A stretch of 49,252 bases of DNA, taken from assembly GCF_001426435.1 (NCBI RefSeq), contig NZ_LMER01000020.1, positions 82,571-131,822 on the forward strand, read 5' to 3'. The position numbers were made by a program, and so were the translations under genes. This DNA is from Angustibacter sp. Root456 (lineage in GTDB: Bacteria > Actinomycetota > Actinomycetes > Actinomycetales > Angustibacteraceae). A model generated the notes under the pieces. That model was not told the DNA's origin and searched no databases. It worked only from the letters and a program-made list of their open reading frames with translations. Position 1 is the first letter of the stretch. Each line of letters starts with the position of its first letter. Below, piece after piece: positions 9,769 to 17,564 of the stretch.

Positions 9769-10545
9769 ATGGCCAAGCGCATCGACATCAAGGACCTCAA
9801 CGCCTACTACGGCGGTTTCAAGGCGGTCGAGGACGTCACCATGACCGTCGAACCGCGGTCGGTCACGGCCTTCATCGGGCCGTCCGGCTGCGGCAAGTCG
9901 ACGTTCCTGCGCACCCTCAACCGCATGCACGAGGTCGTGCCCGGCGCGCGCGTCGAGGGCTCGATCCGGCTCGACGACCGCGACCTGTACGCCCGCGAGG
10001 TCGACCCCGTCGCCGTACGCCGCACCGTGGGCATGGTGTTCCAGCGGCCCAACCCCTTCCCCACGATGTCGATCTTCGACAACGTGGCAGCCGGGCTGCG
10101 GCTGAACGGCATGCGCGACAAGCGGAAGGTGGCCGAGGTCGTCGAGGGCTCGCTGCGGGGCGCGAACCTGTGGAACGAGGTCAAGGACCGGCTCGACAAG
10201 CCCGGCGCGGGCCTGTCGGGCGGGCAGCAGCAGCGCCTCTGCATCGCGCGCGCGATCGCCGTCGAGCCGCAGGTGCTGCTCATGGACGAGCCGTGCTCGG
10301 CGCTCGACCCCATCTCGACCCTCGCCATCGAGGACCTCATCACGACGCTGAAGGCGAAGTACACGATCGTGATCGTCACCCACAACATGCAGCAGGCGGC
10401 GCGGGTGTCCGACCGCACGGCGTTCTTCAACCTCGCGGCCACCGGCGAGCCGGGCCGCCTGATCGAGATCGGCGACACCGCGCGGATCTTCAGCAACCCC
10501 ACCGAGCAGGCCACCGAGGACTACATCTCCGGCCGCTTCGGCTGA
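9769..10545 (+). CDS. pstB: Phosphate ABC transporter ATPase PstB
   Basis: PstB powers phosphate import by ATP hydrolysis. The 258-residue protein has a complete ABC cassette: Walker [10 protein letters not shown], the Q-loop segment [12 protein letters not shown], signature LSGGQQQR, Walker B VLLMDEP and switch histidine in IVTHNMQQA. Family length is normal. GGGAA about 12 bases upstream serves as ribosome binding site. Seven bases after the stop begins the first 75-base palindrome, which can terminate the operon. Confidence 0.98.
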   Translation: MAKRIDIKDLNAYYGGFKAVEDVTMTVEPRSVTAFIGPSGCGKSTFLRTLNRMHEVVPGARVEGSIRLDDRDLYAREVDPVAVRRTVGMVFQRPNPFPTMSIFDNVAAGLRLNGMRDKRKVAEVVEGSLRGANLWNEVKDRLDKPGAGLSGGQQQRLCIARAIAVEPQVLLMDEPCSALDPISTLAIEDLITTLKAKYTIVIVTHNMQQAARVSDRTAFFNLAATGEPGRLIEIGDTARIFSNPTEQATEDYISGRFG

Positions 10546-10552
10546 GTTCTCC

Positions 10553-10627
10553 CGCAGATACCCGCCTTCTTCCGGTTCCGAACCCCCGTTTCGGGGTTCG
10601 ATCGCCGGAAGAAGGTGGGTATCTGCG
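10553..10627. repeat. 75-base nested palindrome, copy 1
   Basis: The outer arms are 23 bases each (10553-10575 and 10605-10627) with a single mismatch, which would be a G-U pair in RNA. The 29-base centre contains an 8-bp inner hairpin (CGAACCCC/GGGGTTCG). A second copy with the same outer arms, same total length and a different inner hairpin lies at 11678-11752. It can serve as terminator for pst, but the sequence conservation between copies suggests a repetitive-element origin. Confidence 0.9.
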
Positions 10628-10636
10628 TTGTCCACA
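10628..10636 (+). promoter_or_regulatory. DnaA-box-like nonamer abutting palindrome copy 1
   Basis: TTGTCCACA begins at the base after the palindrome ends. It equals the preferred actinobacterial DnaA box. A single box away from oriC could be chance; its exact abutment to the repeat is the reason to note it. Confidence 0.4.
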
Positions 10637-10678
10637 GGGTCGCGGCAGCGGGGGCCGCGATCTTGACAGGCTGGACCG

Positions 10679-11707
10679 GTGCCCACCGACCCCCCGCTGC
10701 CGCGGATCTTCACCCGCTCCGACGCTCTGGCCGCCGGCCTCACCCGCCACGCGGTGGCCCACCGGCTCGCCACGTGCCGCTGGCGCACCATCGGCCGAGG
10801 CGCCTTCTGCCTGCAGCAGCAGTGGGACGCCGCGGACGCCCGCAGCCGGCACGTGCTGCACGTGCTCGCCGAGAGCCGGTACGACGAGGGGCTGGTCATC
10901 AGCCACGAGTCAGCAGCCGCCGTGCACGGCTGGCCGGTGCCTTGGGCCGGCTACTCACTCGCGACGTTCACCGACGGGCGCGCGAACGGCAAGAACCTGC
11001 GCTCGGCTCACCGACTGGTGCGCGCGGCGCCTCTGGCCGCACCGGACGTCGTCGCTCGGGAGGGGCTGCGGGTCACCAGCCCTGCGCGCACGGCTGCGGA
11101 CGTGCTGCGCCACCTTCCGGCGTCCGAGTCCGTGGCCATGGTCGACGTCGCTCTACGCCTGGGGCAGACGTCGCGTGCGGCCATCGACGAGGTGCTGCGG
11201 CGGCAGGCCGGCTGGACGCACGTCCCGCGGGCACGTCTGGCCCGGGAGTGGCTGGATCCACGACGCGACAGCTACCTGGAGTCGTCGTCGTTCGCGCTGC
11301 TGGCCAGCCGCGGCATCCTGCCGCCGCTCAGCCAGGTGCACGTGTACGACGCCGCCGGGCGCTTCGTGGGAATCGTCGACGGGCTGTGGCTGCCAGAAGG
11401 GGTCGTCGGGGAGTGCGATGGCCGGTCGAAGTACGACCTGGACGTCATCGGGCGGCTCGACCCGGTCGAGGCTCGCCGTCAGATCCTGCGGGAGAAGGCG
11501 CGGGAGGACGCGCTGCGCAGCACCGGGCTGGGCGTCGTCCGATGGGGCACGTACGAGGTGCGCCACCGGTTGGATGACCTGGCGACCACGGTGCGGTCGG
11601 CCCTGGCGCGGGGCGGCCTGACCAGGTTCACGGGGCAGCTGCGCTGGAGCTCCTCACCCACCGACCTGGTCGACCTGCGCAGATACCCGCCGTCTTCCGG
11701 CTCCTAG
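10679..11707 (+). CDS. Orphan AbiEi-like / DUF559-type protein
   Basis: A 342-residue protein of the actinobacterial family labelled type IV toxin-antitoxin AbiEi antitoxin domain. Residues about 1-50 form a winged-helix-like region (LPRIFTRSDALAAGLTRHAV, then WRTIGRGAFCL). The middle has VISHESAAAVHGWPVP. The C-terminal part resembles DUF559/Vsr-like PD-(D/E)XK folds, with possible acidic residues in YLESSSFALL, VGIVDGLW and GECDGRSKYD. No AbiEii nucleotidyltransferase toxin lies next to it. The GTG start has no ribosome binding site. The last residues and the TAG stop lie inside palindrome copy 2, and copy 1 lies upstream. The gene interrupts the pst/pit block. Function unknown; nuclease activity is inference. 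Confidence 0.75.
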   Translation: MPTDPPLPRIFTRSDALAAGLTRHAVAHRLATCRWRTIGRGAFCLQQQWDAADARSRHVLHVLAESRYDEGLVISHESAAAVHGWPVPWAGYSLATFTDGRANGKNLRSAHRLVRAAPLAAPDVVAREGLRVTSPARTAADVLRHLPASESVAMVDVALRLGQTSRAAIDEVLRRQAGWTHVPRARLAREWLDPRRDSYLESSSFALLASRGILPPLSQVHVYDAAGRFVGIVDGLWLPEGVVGECDGRSKYDLDVIGRLDPVEARRQILREKAREDALRSTGLGVVRWGTYEVRHRLDDLATTVRSALARGGLTRFTGQLRWSSSPTDLVDLRRYPPSSGS

Positions 11708-11752
11708 GGCCCATTTTGGGCCGGATCCACCGGAAGAAGGCGGGTATCTGCG
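11678..11752. repeat. 75-base nested palindrome, copy 2
   Basis: Arms 11678-11700 and 11730-11752 are 23 bases with one mismatch. The 29-base centre holds a 5-bp inner hairpin (GGCCC/GGGCC, loop ATTTT). The outer arms match those of copy 1 except for single bases. It overlaps the last codons and stop of the AbiEi-like gene and ends eight bases before the pit stop codon, so it can terminate both convergent genes. Confidence 0.9.
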
Positions 11753-11760
11753 GGAGGAGG

Positions 11761-12759
11761 TCAGGCGAAGAGGCGGGTGATGAGGTAGCAGGCGGCGGCG
11801 ACCAGTCCGGCGCCGGGGAAGGTGAGGATCCAGGCGCCCACGATGTTGCCGGCGACGCCCCAGCGCACGGCCGACAGCCGCTTGGTGGCGCCCACGCCCA
11901 TGATCGAGGAGGTGATCGTGTGGGTCGTGGAGATCGGCGCTCCGAAGCCGATGCCGGCGACGTACAGCACCGCCGACGCCGTGGTCTCGGCCGCGAAGCC
12001 CTGCGGCGGGTCGAGGTGGATGATCCGGCGTCCGAGCGTGCGCATGATGCGCCAGCCGCCGGCGTAGGTGCCGGCGGCCATCACCGCGGCGGTGGTGAAG
12101 TACACCCACAGCGGGATGTCGGTGCCGGTGTGGAAGTTGCCGACGTTGAGGGCGAGCACGATGACGCCCATGGTCTTGGCGGCGTCCTGGAGGCCGTGGC
12201 CGAGAGCCATCGCGGCCGCCGAGAGGGTCTGCGCGCTGCGGAACCCACGGCTGACGCGGCCGGGGTTGGCGCCGCGGAACAGCCACAGGATCGTCAGCAT
12301 CACCAGGTAGCCGAGCACCACGCCGACGACGGGCGAGATGACCATCGGGATGACCACCTTGTGGAAGATCCCGGCCCACAGCACGGTGGCGCCAGCCGCG
12401 ATCGCCGCGCCGCCCAAGCCCCCGATGAGCGCGTGGGACGACGACGACGGCAGCCCGAACCACCAGGTGAGCAGGTTCCAGCCGATGGCGCCGACCAGCG
12501 CGGCACCGACGATCGCGAGGCCGTTGAGCGAGGACGTCGCCGAGACGTCGATGATCCCCTCGCCCACGGTCTTGGCGACCTTGGCACCGAAGAACGAACC
12601 GACGAGGTTGCCGACGGCAGCCAGGCCCAGGGCGATGCGCGGCGTGAGCGCCCGGGTCGAGACCGACGTCGCGATGGCGTTCGCCGCGTCGTGGAACCCG
12701 TTGGTGTAGTTGAACACCATGGCAAGCACGATCACCAGGACGACGGTGAAGAGCTCCAC
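11761..12759 (-). CDS. pit: Low-affinity inorganic phosphate transporter (Pit family)
   Basis: Pit proteins import metal-phosphate complexes with a cation gradient. The 332-residue protein has about ten predicted membrane segments and both copies of the family signature: FNYTNGFHDAANAIATSVST near the N-terminus and MALGHGLQDAAKTMGVI in the middle. GLPSSSSHALIGGL and FGAPISTTHT are also typical. I chose the GTG at 12759 because AAGGAG ends 11 bases upstream; a CTG overlapping the previous stop is less likely. It follows the DUF47 gene by five bases, so the pair is an operon. The end abuts palindrome copy 2. Confidence 0.95.
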   Translation of the reverse strand: MELFTVVLVIVLAMVFNYTNGFHDAANAIATSVSTRALTPRIALGLAAVGNLVGSFFGAKVAKTVGEGIIDVSATSSLNGLAIVGAALVGAIGWNLLTWWFGLPSSSSHALIGGLGGAAIAAGATVLWAGIFHKVVIPMVISPVVGVVLGYLVMLTILWLFRGANPGRVSRGFRSAQTLSAAAMALGHGLQDAAKTMGVIVLALNVGNFHTGTDIPLWVYFTTAAVMAAGTYAGGWRIMRTLGRRIIHLDPPQGFAAETTASAVLYVAGIGFGAPISTTHTITSSIMGVGATKRLSAVRWGVAGNIVGAWILTFPGAGLVAAACYLITRLFA

Positions 12760-12764
12760 GAGGG

Positions 12765-13385
12765 TCAGGACTCCTTGACCGCGATGCTCTCGACCGTGTG
12801 CGCCACCGTCTCGAAGGCGTCGATCGCGGCCTCGAGGCCCTCGACGACGTCCTTGAGCTTGAGGATGGCGGTGGCCTTGAGGTCGCCGTCGAAGAGCTCG
12901 GCCAGCAGGCGCCGGTAGACCTGGTCGCCCTGGTTCTCGAGCCGGTTGATCTCGATCCAGTACTCGGCGAGGTCCTTCATCGAGCGCAGGCGCGGCATCG
13001 CATCGGCCGTGAGCTCGGACATGCGCACCAGCACCTCGACCTGGCTGGCCACGCCGTCCGGCAGCTGGTTGATCCGGTAGAGCGTGATGCAGTCGACCGC
13101 GGACTCCATGTGGTCCATGCAGTCGTCGAGCGTCGAGGCCAGCTTGTAGATGTCCTCGCGGTCGAACGGCGTGATGAACGAGGAGTTCACCTTGCGCAGG
13201 ATCTCGTGCGTGGACTCGTCGGCCGCGTGCTCGATCTCCTTCATCTCCTTGGCCAGCTCCTCGCGCCCGGCCATGTCGGCGCCGAGCACGCGCGTGAGCA
13301 CGGCCGAGCCGGTGACCAGGTGGGCGGACTGCTGGGAGAACAGGTCGTAGAAGCTGTTGTCCTGCGGGGTGAGGCGGAATCTCAC
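12765..13385 (-). CDS. PhoU-like DUF47 family protein paired with Pit
   Basis: A 206-residue all-helical protein of the DUF47/PhoU-like family, commonly encoded before pit genes and thought to modulate the transporter. Typical segments are MRFRLTPQDNSFYDLFSQQS at the N-terminus, EIEHAADESTHEIL, FDREDIYKLASTLDD (the conserved acidic metal-binding-like motif) and IEINRLENQGDQVYRRLL. The GTG start has GGAG about seven bases upstream. It is not the pst-associated PhoU of the classical kind. Confidence in family is high; its mechanism is inferred. Confidence 0.93.
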   Translation of the reverse strand: MRFRLTPQDNSFYDLFSQQSAHLVTGSAVLTRVLGADMAGREELAKEMKEIEHAADESTHEILRKVNSSFITPFDREDIYKLASTLDDCMDHMESAVDCITLYRINQLPDGVASQVEVLVRMSELTADAMPRLRSMKDLAEYWIEINRLENQGDQVYRRLLAELFDGDLKATAILKLKDVVEGLEAAIDAFETVAHTVESIAVKES

Positions 13386-13576
13386 GGTGCTGCTCCGGGG
13401 CAGATCGGCGGGCAGGCACGAGGAGTGGGGGCTGCCTGCGGGTCGGTTCGAGCGGTGGCCGCGAGGCGGCCCCGCACGATGGTAGGCGGTCAGGGCACCT
13501 CCGTGTCACCCGGGAGACGCCCGGCGTTCGTCCACAGCCTGCCGCCAAGATCACCCGCGCGCCTGTCGGTTGCCCC

Positions 13577-13594
13577 TAGGGTGTGGCGCACACC
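13577..13594 (+). promoter_or_regulatory. Possible promoter -10 (TAGGGT) overlapping a dyad
   Basis: TAGGGT lies about 31 bases before the ABC exporter gene. It overlaps the perfect dyad GGTGTG-GCG-CACACC (13580-13594), a plausible operator. No convincing -35 box is seen. The rest of the 228-base gap to the DUF47 gene shows nothing else clear. Confidence 0.35.
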
Positions 13595-13613
13595 ACGACC
13601 TTGGGGGTTCCAC

Positions 13614-14585
13614 GTGGCCGTACCCGCGATCGAGATCGAGGGCCTGCGCAAGACCTATCGCCGACGCGGTCGCCCGCCCGAGCGGGCGCTCGACGGCCTC
13701 GACCTGCACGTCGAGGCCGGGGGCGTGCACGGGTTCCTCGGCCCGAACGGCTCGGGCAAGACGACGACGATCCGCGTGCTGCTCGGCCTCGCCGCGGCGG
13801 ACGGCGGCACCGCCCGCGTGCTCGGCCGCACCGTGCCCGACGCGCTGCCGGACGTCATCGGCCACGTGGGCGCGCTCGTGGAGAACCCGCTCTTCCTGCC
13901 GGGGCTCAGCGGCCGCGTGCAGCTGCGGCTGCTGGCCGAGTCGGTGGGCGTCCCCCGCACGCGCGTGGAGGAGGTGCTCGAGAAGGTGCGCCTGCGCGAC
14001 CGCGCCGACGACCGCGTCAAGGGCTACTCCCTCGGCATGCGCCAGCGCCTCGGCATCGCGGCGGCCCTGCTCAAGGACCCCCTGCTGCTCATCCTCGACG
14101 AGCCGAGCAACGGCCTCGACCCCGCCGGCATGAAGGAGATGCGCGACCTCGTGCGCGAGCTGGGCTCCGACGGCCGGACGGTGTTCTTGTCATCGCACCT
14201 GCTCGGTGAGGTGCAGCAGGTGTGCGACCGGGTGGCGATCCTGTCGAAGGGCCGCTGCCTGGTGCAGGGGCCGGTGAGCGAGGTGCTCGCCGCGCACGGC
14301 CGTCACGGCGTGGTGGTGGGTGTGCCGGACGCCACCGCCGCCTACCAGGTGCTGCGGGAGGCCGGCCTCGACGCCTACGCGCTTCCCGACGGCCGGCTGC
14401 AGGTGGGCACCACCGGACGCCAGGTCGACGACCCCGCCGCCATCACCCGCCTGCTCGGTGAGCGCGGCATCTGGGTGAGCGAGCTCAGCCCCATCGCCGC
14501 CGACCTGGAGTCGGCGTTCCTCGAGATCACCCGCGGGCAGGGTCTGGACGACGCCCCCGCCGCCACCGAGGGGAGCGCCGCGTGA
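13614..14585 (+). CDS. ABC transporter ATP-binding protein (exporter type)
   Basis: A 323-residue ATPase of the multidrug/bacitracin exporter type (CcmA/YhaQ-like). It has Walker A GPNGSGKTTT, a Q-loop near GALVENPLF, signature YSLGMRQRLGIA, Walker B LLILDEPSNGLDP and switch SSHLLGEV. A C-terminal extension of about 100 residues is usual for ATPases paired with ABC-2 permeases. The GTG start has GGGGG about seven bases upstream. It overlaps the permease gene by four bases (GTGA). The substrate is not evident. Confidence 0.92.
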   Translation: MAVPAIEIEGLRKTYRRRGRPPERALDGLDLHVEAGGVHGFLGPNGSGKTTTIRVLLGLAAADGGTARVLGRTVPDALPDVIGHVGALVENPLFLPGLSGRVQLRLLAESVGVPRTRVEEVLEKVRLRDRADDRVKGYSLGMRQRLGIAAALLKDPLLLILDEPSNGLDPAGMKEMRDLVRELGSDGRTVFLSSHLLGEVQQVCDRVAILSKGRCLVQGPVSEVLAAHGRHGVVVGVPDATAAYQVLREAGLDAYALPDGRLQVGTTGRQVDDPAAITRLLGERGIWVSELSPIAADLESAFLEITRGQGLDDAPAATEGSAA

Positions 14586-15655
14586 GCGCCACGACGACCA
14601 CCGCTGCCGAGCTGGACGCCGCCCCCCGCGCGGCCACCGGCCGCCCCCACCCCCTGCGCTCGGAGCTGGGCCGGCTACGGCATCGCCGGCTGGTGCAGCT
14701 CGTGGTGGGTCTGGGCTTCCTCGCCCTGGTCGCGGCCATGGTCATCGTGTTCCTCACCCACAACAACGACCTCGCCGCCGCGCGCGCGAAAGCCACCGTG
14801 GCGGCCCAGCAGGCAGCCAGCGACCAGGCGCGATACCGCCAGGAGTGCCTCGCCGACCCCAGCATCCCCCAGGCCGACAAGGAGAACGGCGCGTGCGGGC
14901 CTGAGGGCGGTGGCCCCACGGCGCAGGATCTCTACCAGGACCCGCGCCTGCGCGCTGACGTCGGCCTGCCGGCCATCGCGATCGGCGTGGCCGTGGGCGG
15001 CGCGTTGGTGGCCGCCCTCATCGGCGCCACCGGCGTCGGTGCCGACTGGTCGAGCCGCACGATCATCACGCTGCTCACCTGGGAGCCGCGTCGCATCCGC
15101 CTGCTCGCCCGGCGCCACCTGGCCATCGCCCTGGCGGTGGCCGCGATCGGCGTGGTCGCCCAAGCGATCGGGTTGGGTCTCGGCGCGCTCACCGTGTCCA
15201 CCCGCGGTACGTGGGGGCAGTCGGCCGGAGTCGCGCTCATCGGGCCGGCCCACTTCTGGCGAGACCTGGTGTCGCTCGAGGTGCGCGGCGTGGTGCTCAT
15301 GGTGGTGGTCGCCGTCCTGGCTGCGGCGCTGACCACCGTCACCCGACACACCGGCGGCACCCTCGGCATCGCGTTCGCGTGGTTCGCGGTGGCCGAGAAC
15401 GCCGTCCGGATCGTGTTCAGCCAGCGCGGCTGGGCCCGGTGGCTGGTGACCGAGAACGTCGTGGCGTTCCTCAGCCCCGGTGGCCAGCAGATGATGGTCG
15501 GCTCGCCCGCGGCGGGCAGCGGCAGCAGCATGGGCCCGGACGAGGGGGGCCGCACCGTGCTGGTGTCGAACCTCGACGCGCTGCTCTACCTCGGCGTGCT
15601 GACGGCGGTCGCGCTCGTGCTCGCGGGGGTGCTGCTGCGACGTCGCGACCTGTGA
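14582..15655 (+). CDS. ABC transporter permease (ABC-2 type)
   Basis: The 357-residue membrane partner of the preceding ATPase. One membrane segment (about residues 38-58) is followed by an extracytoplasmic Ala/Gln-rich stretch. A cluster of five further hydrophobic segments starts near residue 130 and includes VGADWSSRTIITLLTWEPRR, a typical ABC-2 element. It ends with a membrane helix and Arg-rich tail. The GTG start overlaps the ATPase stop. The exported substrate is unknown. Confidence 0.88.
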   Translation: MSATTTTAAELDAAPRAATGRPHPLRSELGRLRHRRLVQLVVGLGFLALVAAMVIVFLTHNNDLAAARAKATVAAQQAASDQARYRQECLADPSIPQADKENGACGPEGGGPTAQDLYQDPRLRADVGLPAIAIGVAVGGALVAALIGATGVGADWSSRTIITLLTWEPRRIRLLARRHLAIALAVAAIGVVAQAIGLGLGALTVSTRGTWGQSAGVALIGPAHFWRDLVSLEVRGVVLMVVVAVLAAALTTVTRHTGGTLGIAFAWFAVAENAVRIVFSQRGWARWLVTENVVAFLSPGGQQMMVGSPAAGSGSSMGPDEGGRTVLVSNLDALLYLGVLTAVALVLAGVLLRRRDL

Positions 15656-15677
15656 GGCGCCGCGACCGGGCCCGGCG

Positions 15678-15815
15678 TCAGAGACCGAGCGCCTTGTCGA
15701 TCTCCTCCTGGGTGAGCGGCCGCTCGTGCGCGGTGGCGGCCACGACCAGCTCGCCGACGAGGGTGATCTCGTCCTCGAGCGGCGCGTCGCGCAGCGAGTC
15801 CTGGCTGTCCGTCAT
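15678..15815 (-). CDS. 45-residue acidic small protein
   Basis: A short open frame with a very good ribosome binding site (AGGAGGG) four bases from its ATG. The product begins MTDSQDSLRDAPLEDEITLV and ends in LTQEEIDKALGL. It is predicted to be largely helical and acidic, with no membrane segment. The LTQEEID-ALGL ending is one I associate with small conserved actinobacterial proteins of unknown function, from memory. It lies tail-to-tail with the ABC permease (22-base gap). The next minus-strand gene upstream is the metallophosphoesterase, about 100 bases away. Confidence 0.72.
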   Translation of the reverse strand: MTDSQDSLRDAPLEDEITLVGELVVAATAHERPLTQEEIDKALGL

Positions 15816-15881
15816 CGGTCCCTCCTGGAGCCGCCTGCCAGCCTAGGCGTGGTGGGGCCGCCATCTGCCGATCTTGACCAA

Positions 15882-15917
15882 CTCATTACCTAGCTCGTGA
15901 CCTAGCTCATGACCTAG
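15882..15917 (-). repeat. Three 12-base tandem repeats carrying in-frame stop codons
   Basis: On the minus strand the units are CTAGGTCATGAG, CTAGGTCACGAG and CTAGGTAATGAG. The period is a multiple of three, so the TAG that ends the metallophosphoesterase is repeated in frame at 12-base intervals. CTAG is generally scarce in GC-rich actinobacteria. Confidence 0.85.
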
Positions 15918-17515
15918 CTGGTGGGTCTCGTGCTCGCCGGCGACCCCGAGCCGGTCGGCGCGGCGGTGTCGGTGGGCTTCGCCGTAGCCGTAGCCGTAGC
16001 CGTACCCGACGGCGTCGGCGTGGGCGGGTTGACCTCCTTCTTCGGCACGAGGGTGCGGTCGATGCTCACCGACGTCAACCCGAGGCCGCCCACGGTGACC
16101 TCGTCGTAGGCGAGCAGCCGGCCGGCGTCCGGGCCGGACGACGCGAAGTACAGCAGCGTCGCCTCGAGCGGCACGGGCTCGCCGTCGGTGAGGCGCTGCA
16201 GGCCGTTGGCGGTCAGACCCGCCCCACCGGTGGAGCCCTCGACCATCACGCGGGTGCCGCCGTCGAAGCTGACGTCGCGCTCGTGCAGGTGGCCCGACAG
16301 CACGAGGGGCACCTCGCCCCGCAGGGCGTCGAGACGGGTCGGGTCGTGCACGACGGCGATCTGCACGGGCGCGTCGGGATGCTCGCTGTCGTAGTTCTCG
16401 ATGATGCTCGAGAGCAGCGCGACCGAGGCGGCGACGCGGTCCTTGCCGGTGTTCTCCTTCTTGCCCTCCTGCGGCAGGTCGCGCGGGTCGGCGATGCCGG
16501 CGAACGTCAGCCCGGCGACCTTCTCCACCTGGCCGTCGAGCACCACGGCGTTGGGCTGGCGGGCGACCGCCTCGGCGATCTGCGGACTGTCGTGGTTGCC
16601 CCGGACGAACACGTACGGCACCTTCAGGCTGCCGATCCGGTTGACGAACGCCTCCTCGGCGCCGGTGCCCCACGTGCTCAAATCGCCGGAGTCGACCACG
16701 GCGTCGACGTCGAACTGCTCGACCAGCCGGTCGGCGAGGTCGTAGCCGATCGGGTTGAGGTGCAGGTCGGAGATGTGCAGCACCGTGGTGACCTCGCCGT
16801 CGAGGCCGCTGCCCGGCTTGGGCAGCCGCTGCCCCACGGCGTACAGGGTGGTCACCGACTGCACGAAGTCGGCGAGGCCGCTGCGGTAGCCCTCGAGCCG
16901 GGCGGCCAGCGTCTCGGTGCGGCGTTGCAGGTACGGCGCGCTGCTGAGCAGGCCGGTGAACTGAGGCTGCGAGAACTTGGTGCCGTCGAAGGTGAGCGCG
17001 GTGGCCAGGGCCAGCAGACCCGTGGTGGCCGTGACCGTGGCCAGCCCCATCGCGACGCCCTTGCGCGTGCGGGTGGCCAGGCCGGTGAGCAGCAGGGCGC
17101 CGCCGAAGGCGAAGAGCAGCGACCACCCCAGCGCCCGGGCCGCGGCGCCCTTGACCTTGTCGGGAGCGTTGGCCATGAGGTCGTCGAGCAGCGCCGGCGT
17201 GTCGATCACCCGCTGGGCGGCCTCGATGTCGACCGACCGGATCGAGGCGCTGACCAGCACCGGCGCCAGGTGGGTGTCGAACCGCACCGAGCCCACGGGC
17301 GGCAGATCGACGCTCGCCCCCGGGTGCAGGCTGGGCCGGACGTGCACGTCGACGGCCAGCGGGCCGACGTTCGTGTGGGCGGCGGGGGCCAGCAGGGCGC
17401 CGGCGAAGGCGCCGAGCAGGGCCAGGAGCACGAGCCCCACACGCCGGACGGCGCGCCGGCCCTGCGGCGAGGTCAGGGGCCGCAGGCGCAGCGCGTCGGC
17501 GCTCGGGAGTCTCAT
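15914..17515 (-). CDS. Membrane-anchored metallophosphoesterase
   Basis: A 533-residue protein. An N-terminal membrane segment (about 18-40) and an extracytoplasmic stretch are followed by two more membrane segments (about 128-175). The calcineurin-like phosphoesterase domain starts near residue 245. Metal-binding motifs are ISDLHLNPIGYD, DSGDLSTWG, RGNHDS and SGHLHERDV. The tail is a Thr/Ala/Pro-rich low-complexity segment with a TATATA run encoded by a 6-base repeat. I start at ATG 17515, before a basic stretch and the first membrane segment; an upstream GTG 30 codons earlier is open but has no support. Substrate unknown. Confidence 0.88.
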   Translation of the reverse strand: MRLPSADALRLRPLTSPQGRRAVRRVGLVLLALLGAFAGALLAPAAHTNVGPLAVDVHVRPSLHPGASVDLPPVGSVRFDTHLAPVLVSASIRSVDIEAAQRVIDTPALLDDLMANAPDKVKGAAARALGWSLLFAFGGALLLTGLATRTRKGVAMGLATVTATTGLLALATALTFDGTKFSQPQFTGLLSSAPYLQRRTETLAARLEGYRSGLADFVQSVTTLYAVGQRLPKPGSGLDGEVTTVLHISDLHLNPIGYDLADRLVEQFDVDAVVDSGDLSTWGTGAEEAFVNRIGSLKVPYVFVRGNHDSPQIAEAVARQPNAVVLDGQVEKVAGLTFAGIADPRDLPQEGKKENTGKDRVAASVALLSSIIENYDSEHPDAPVQIAVVHDPTRLDALRGEVPLVLSGHLHERDVSFDGGTRVMVEGSTGGAGLTANGLQRLTDGEPVPLEATLLYFASSGPDAGRLLAYDEVTVGGLGLTSVSIDRTLVPKKEVNPPTPTPSGTATATATAKPTDTAAPTGSGSPASTRPTS

Positions 17516-17549
17516 GGCGCCACCACTGTGCCCTGACCTGGGCTGACGC

Positions 17550-17564
17550 GCATGATCACGGGCG
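17550..17564. repeat. Solo 15-base match to the window-start inverted-repeat arm
   Basis: GCATGATCACGGGCG is identical to part of the arm at 138-159. It lies about 35 bases upstream of the metallophosphoesterase start, without the 92-base core. It may be a shared regulator site or a remnant of the repeat. The rest of the gap 17516-17761 shows only GC-rich short dyads. Confidence 0.5.

Noticed and set aside
10663-10668. TTGACA as a -35 box for the AbiEi-like gene
   Set aside because: It ends ten bases before the GTG start, leaving no room for a -10 element.
10679-11707. Complete type IV AbiE toxin-antitoxin system
   Set aside because: No AbiEii-like nucleotidyltransferase gene is adjacent; both neighbours are phosphate transport genes.
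13526-13536. DnaA-box-like TTCGTCCACA near the ABC exporter promoter
   Set aside because: It is one base off the preferred nonamer and isolated; not enough to call an origin or DnaA site.
15843-17126. Minus-strand frame with HELG repeats at its end
   Set aside because: The repeats come from the 12-base tandem unit read in the wrong frame; the rest is a shadow of the metallophosphoesterase.
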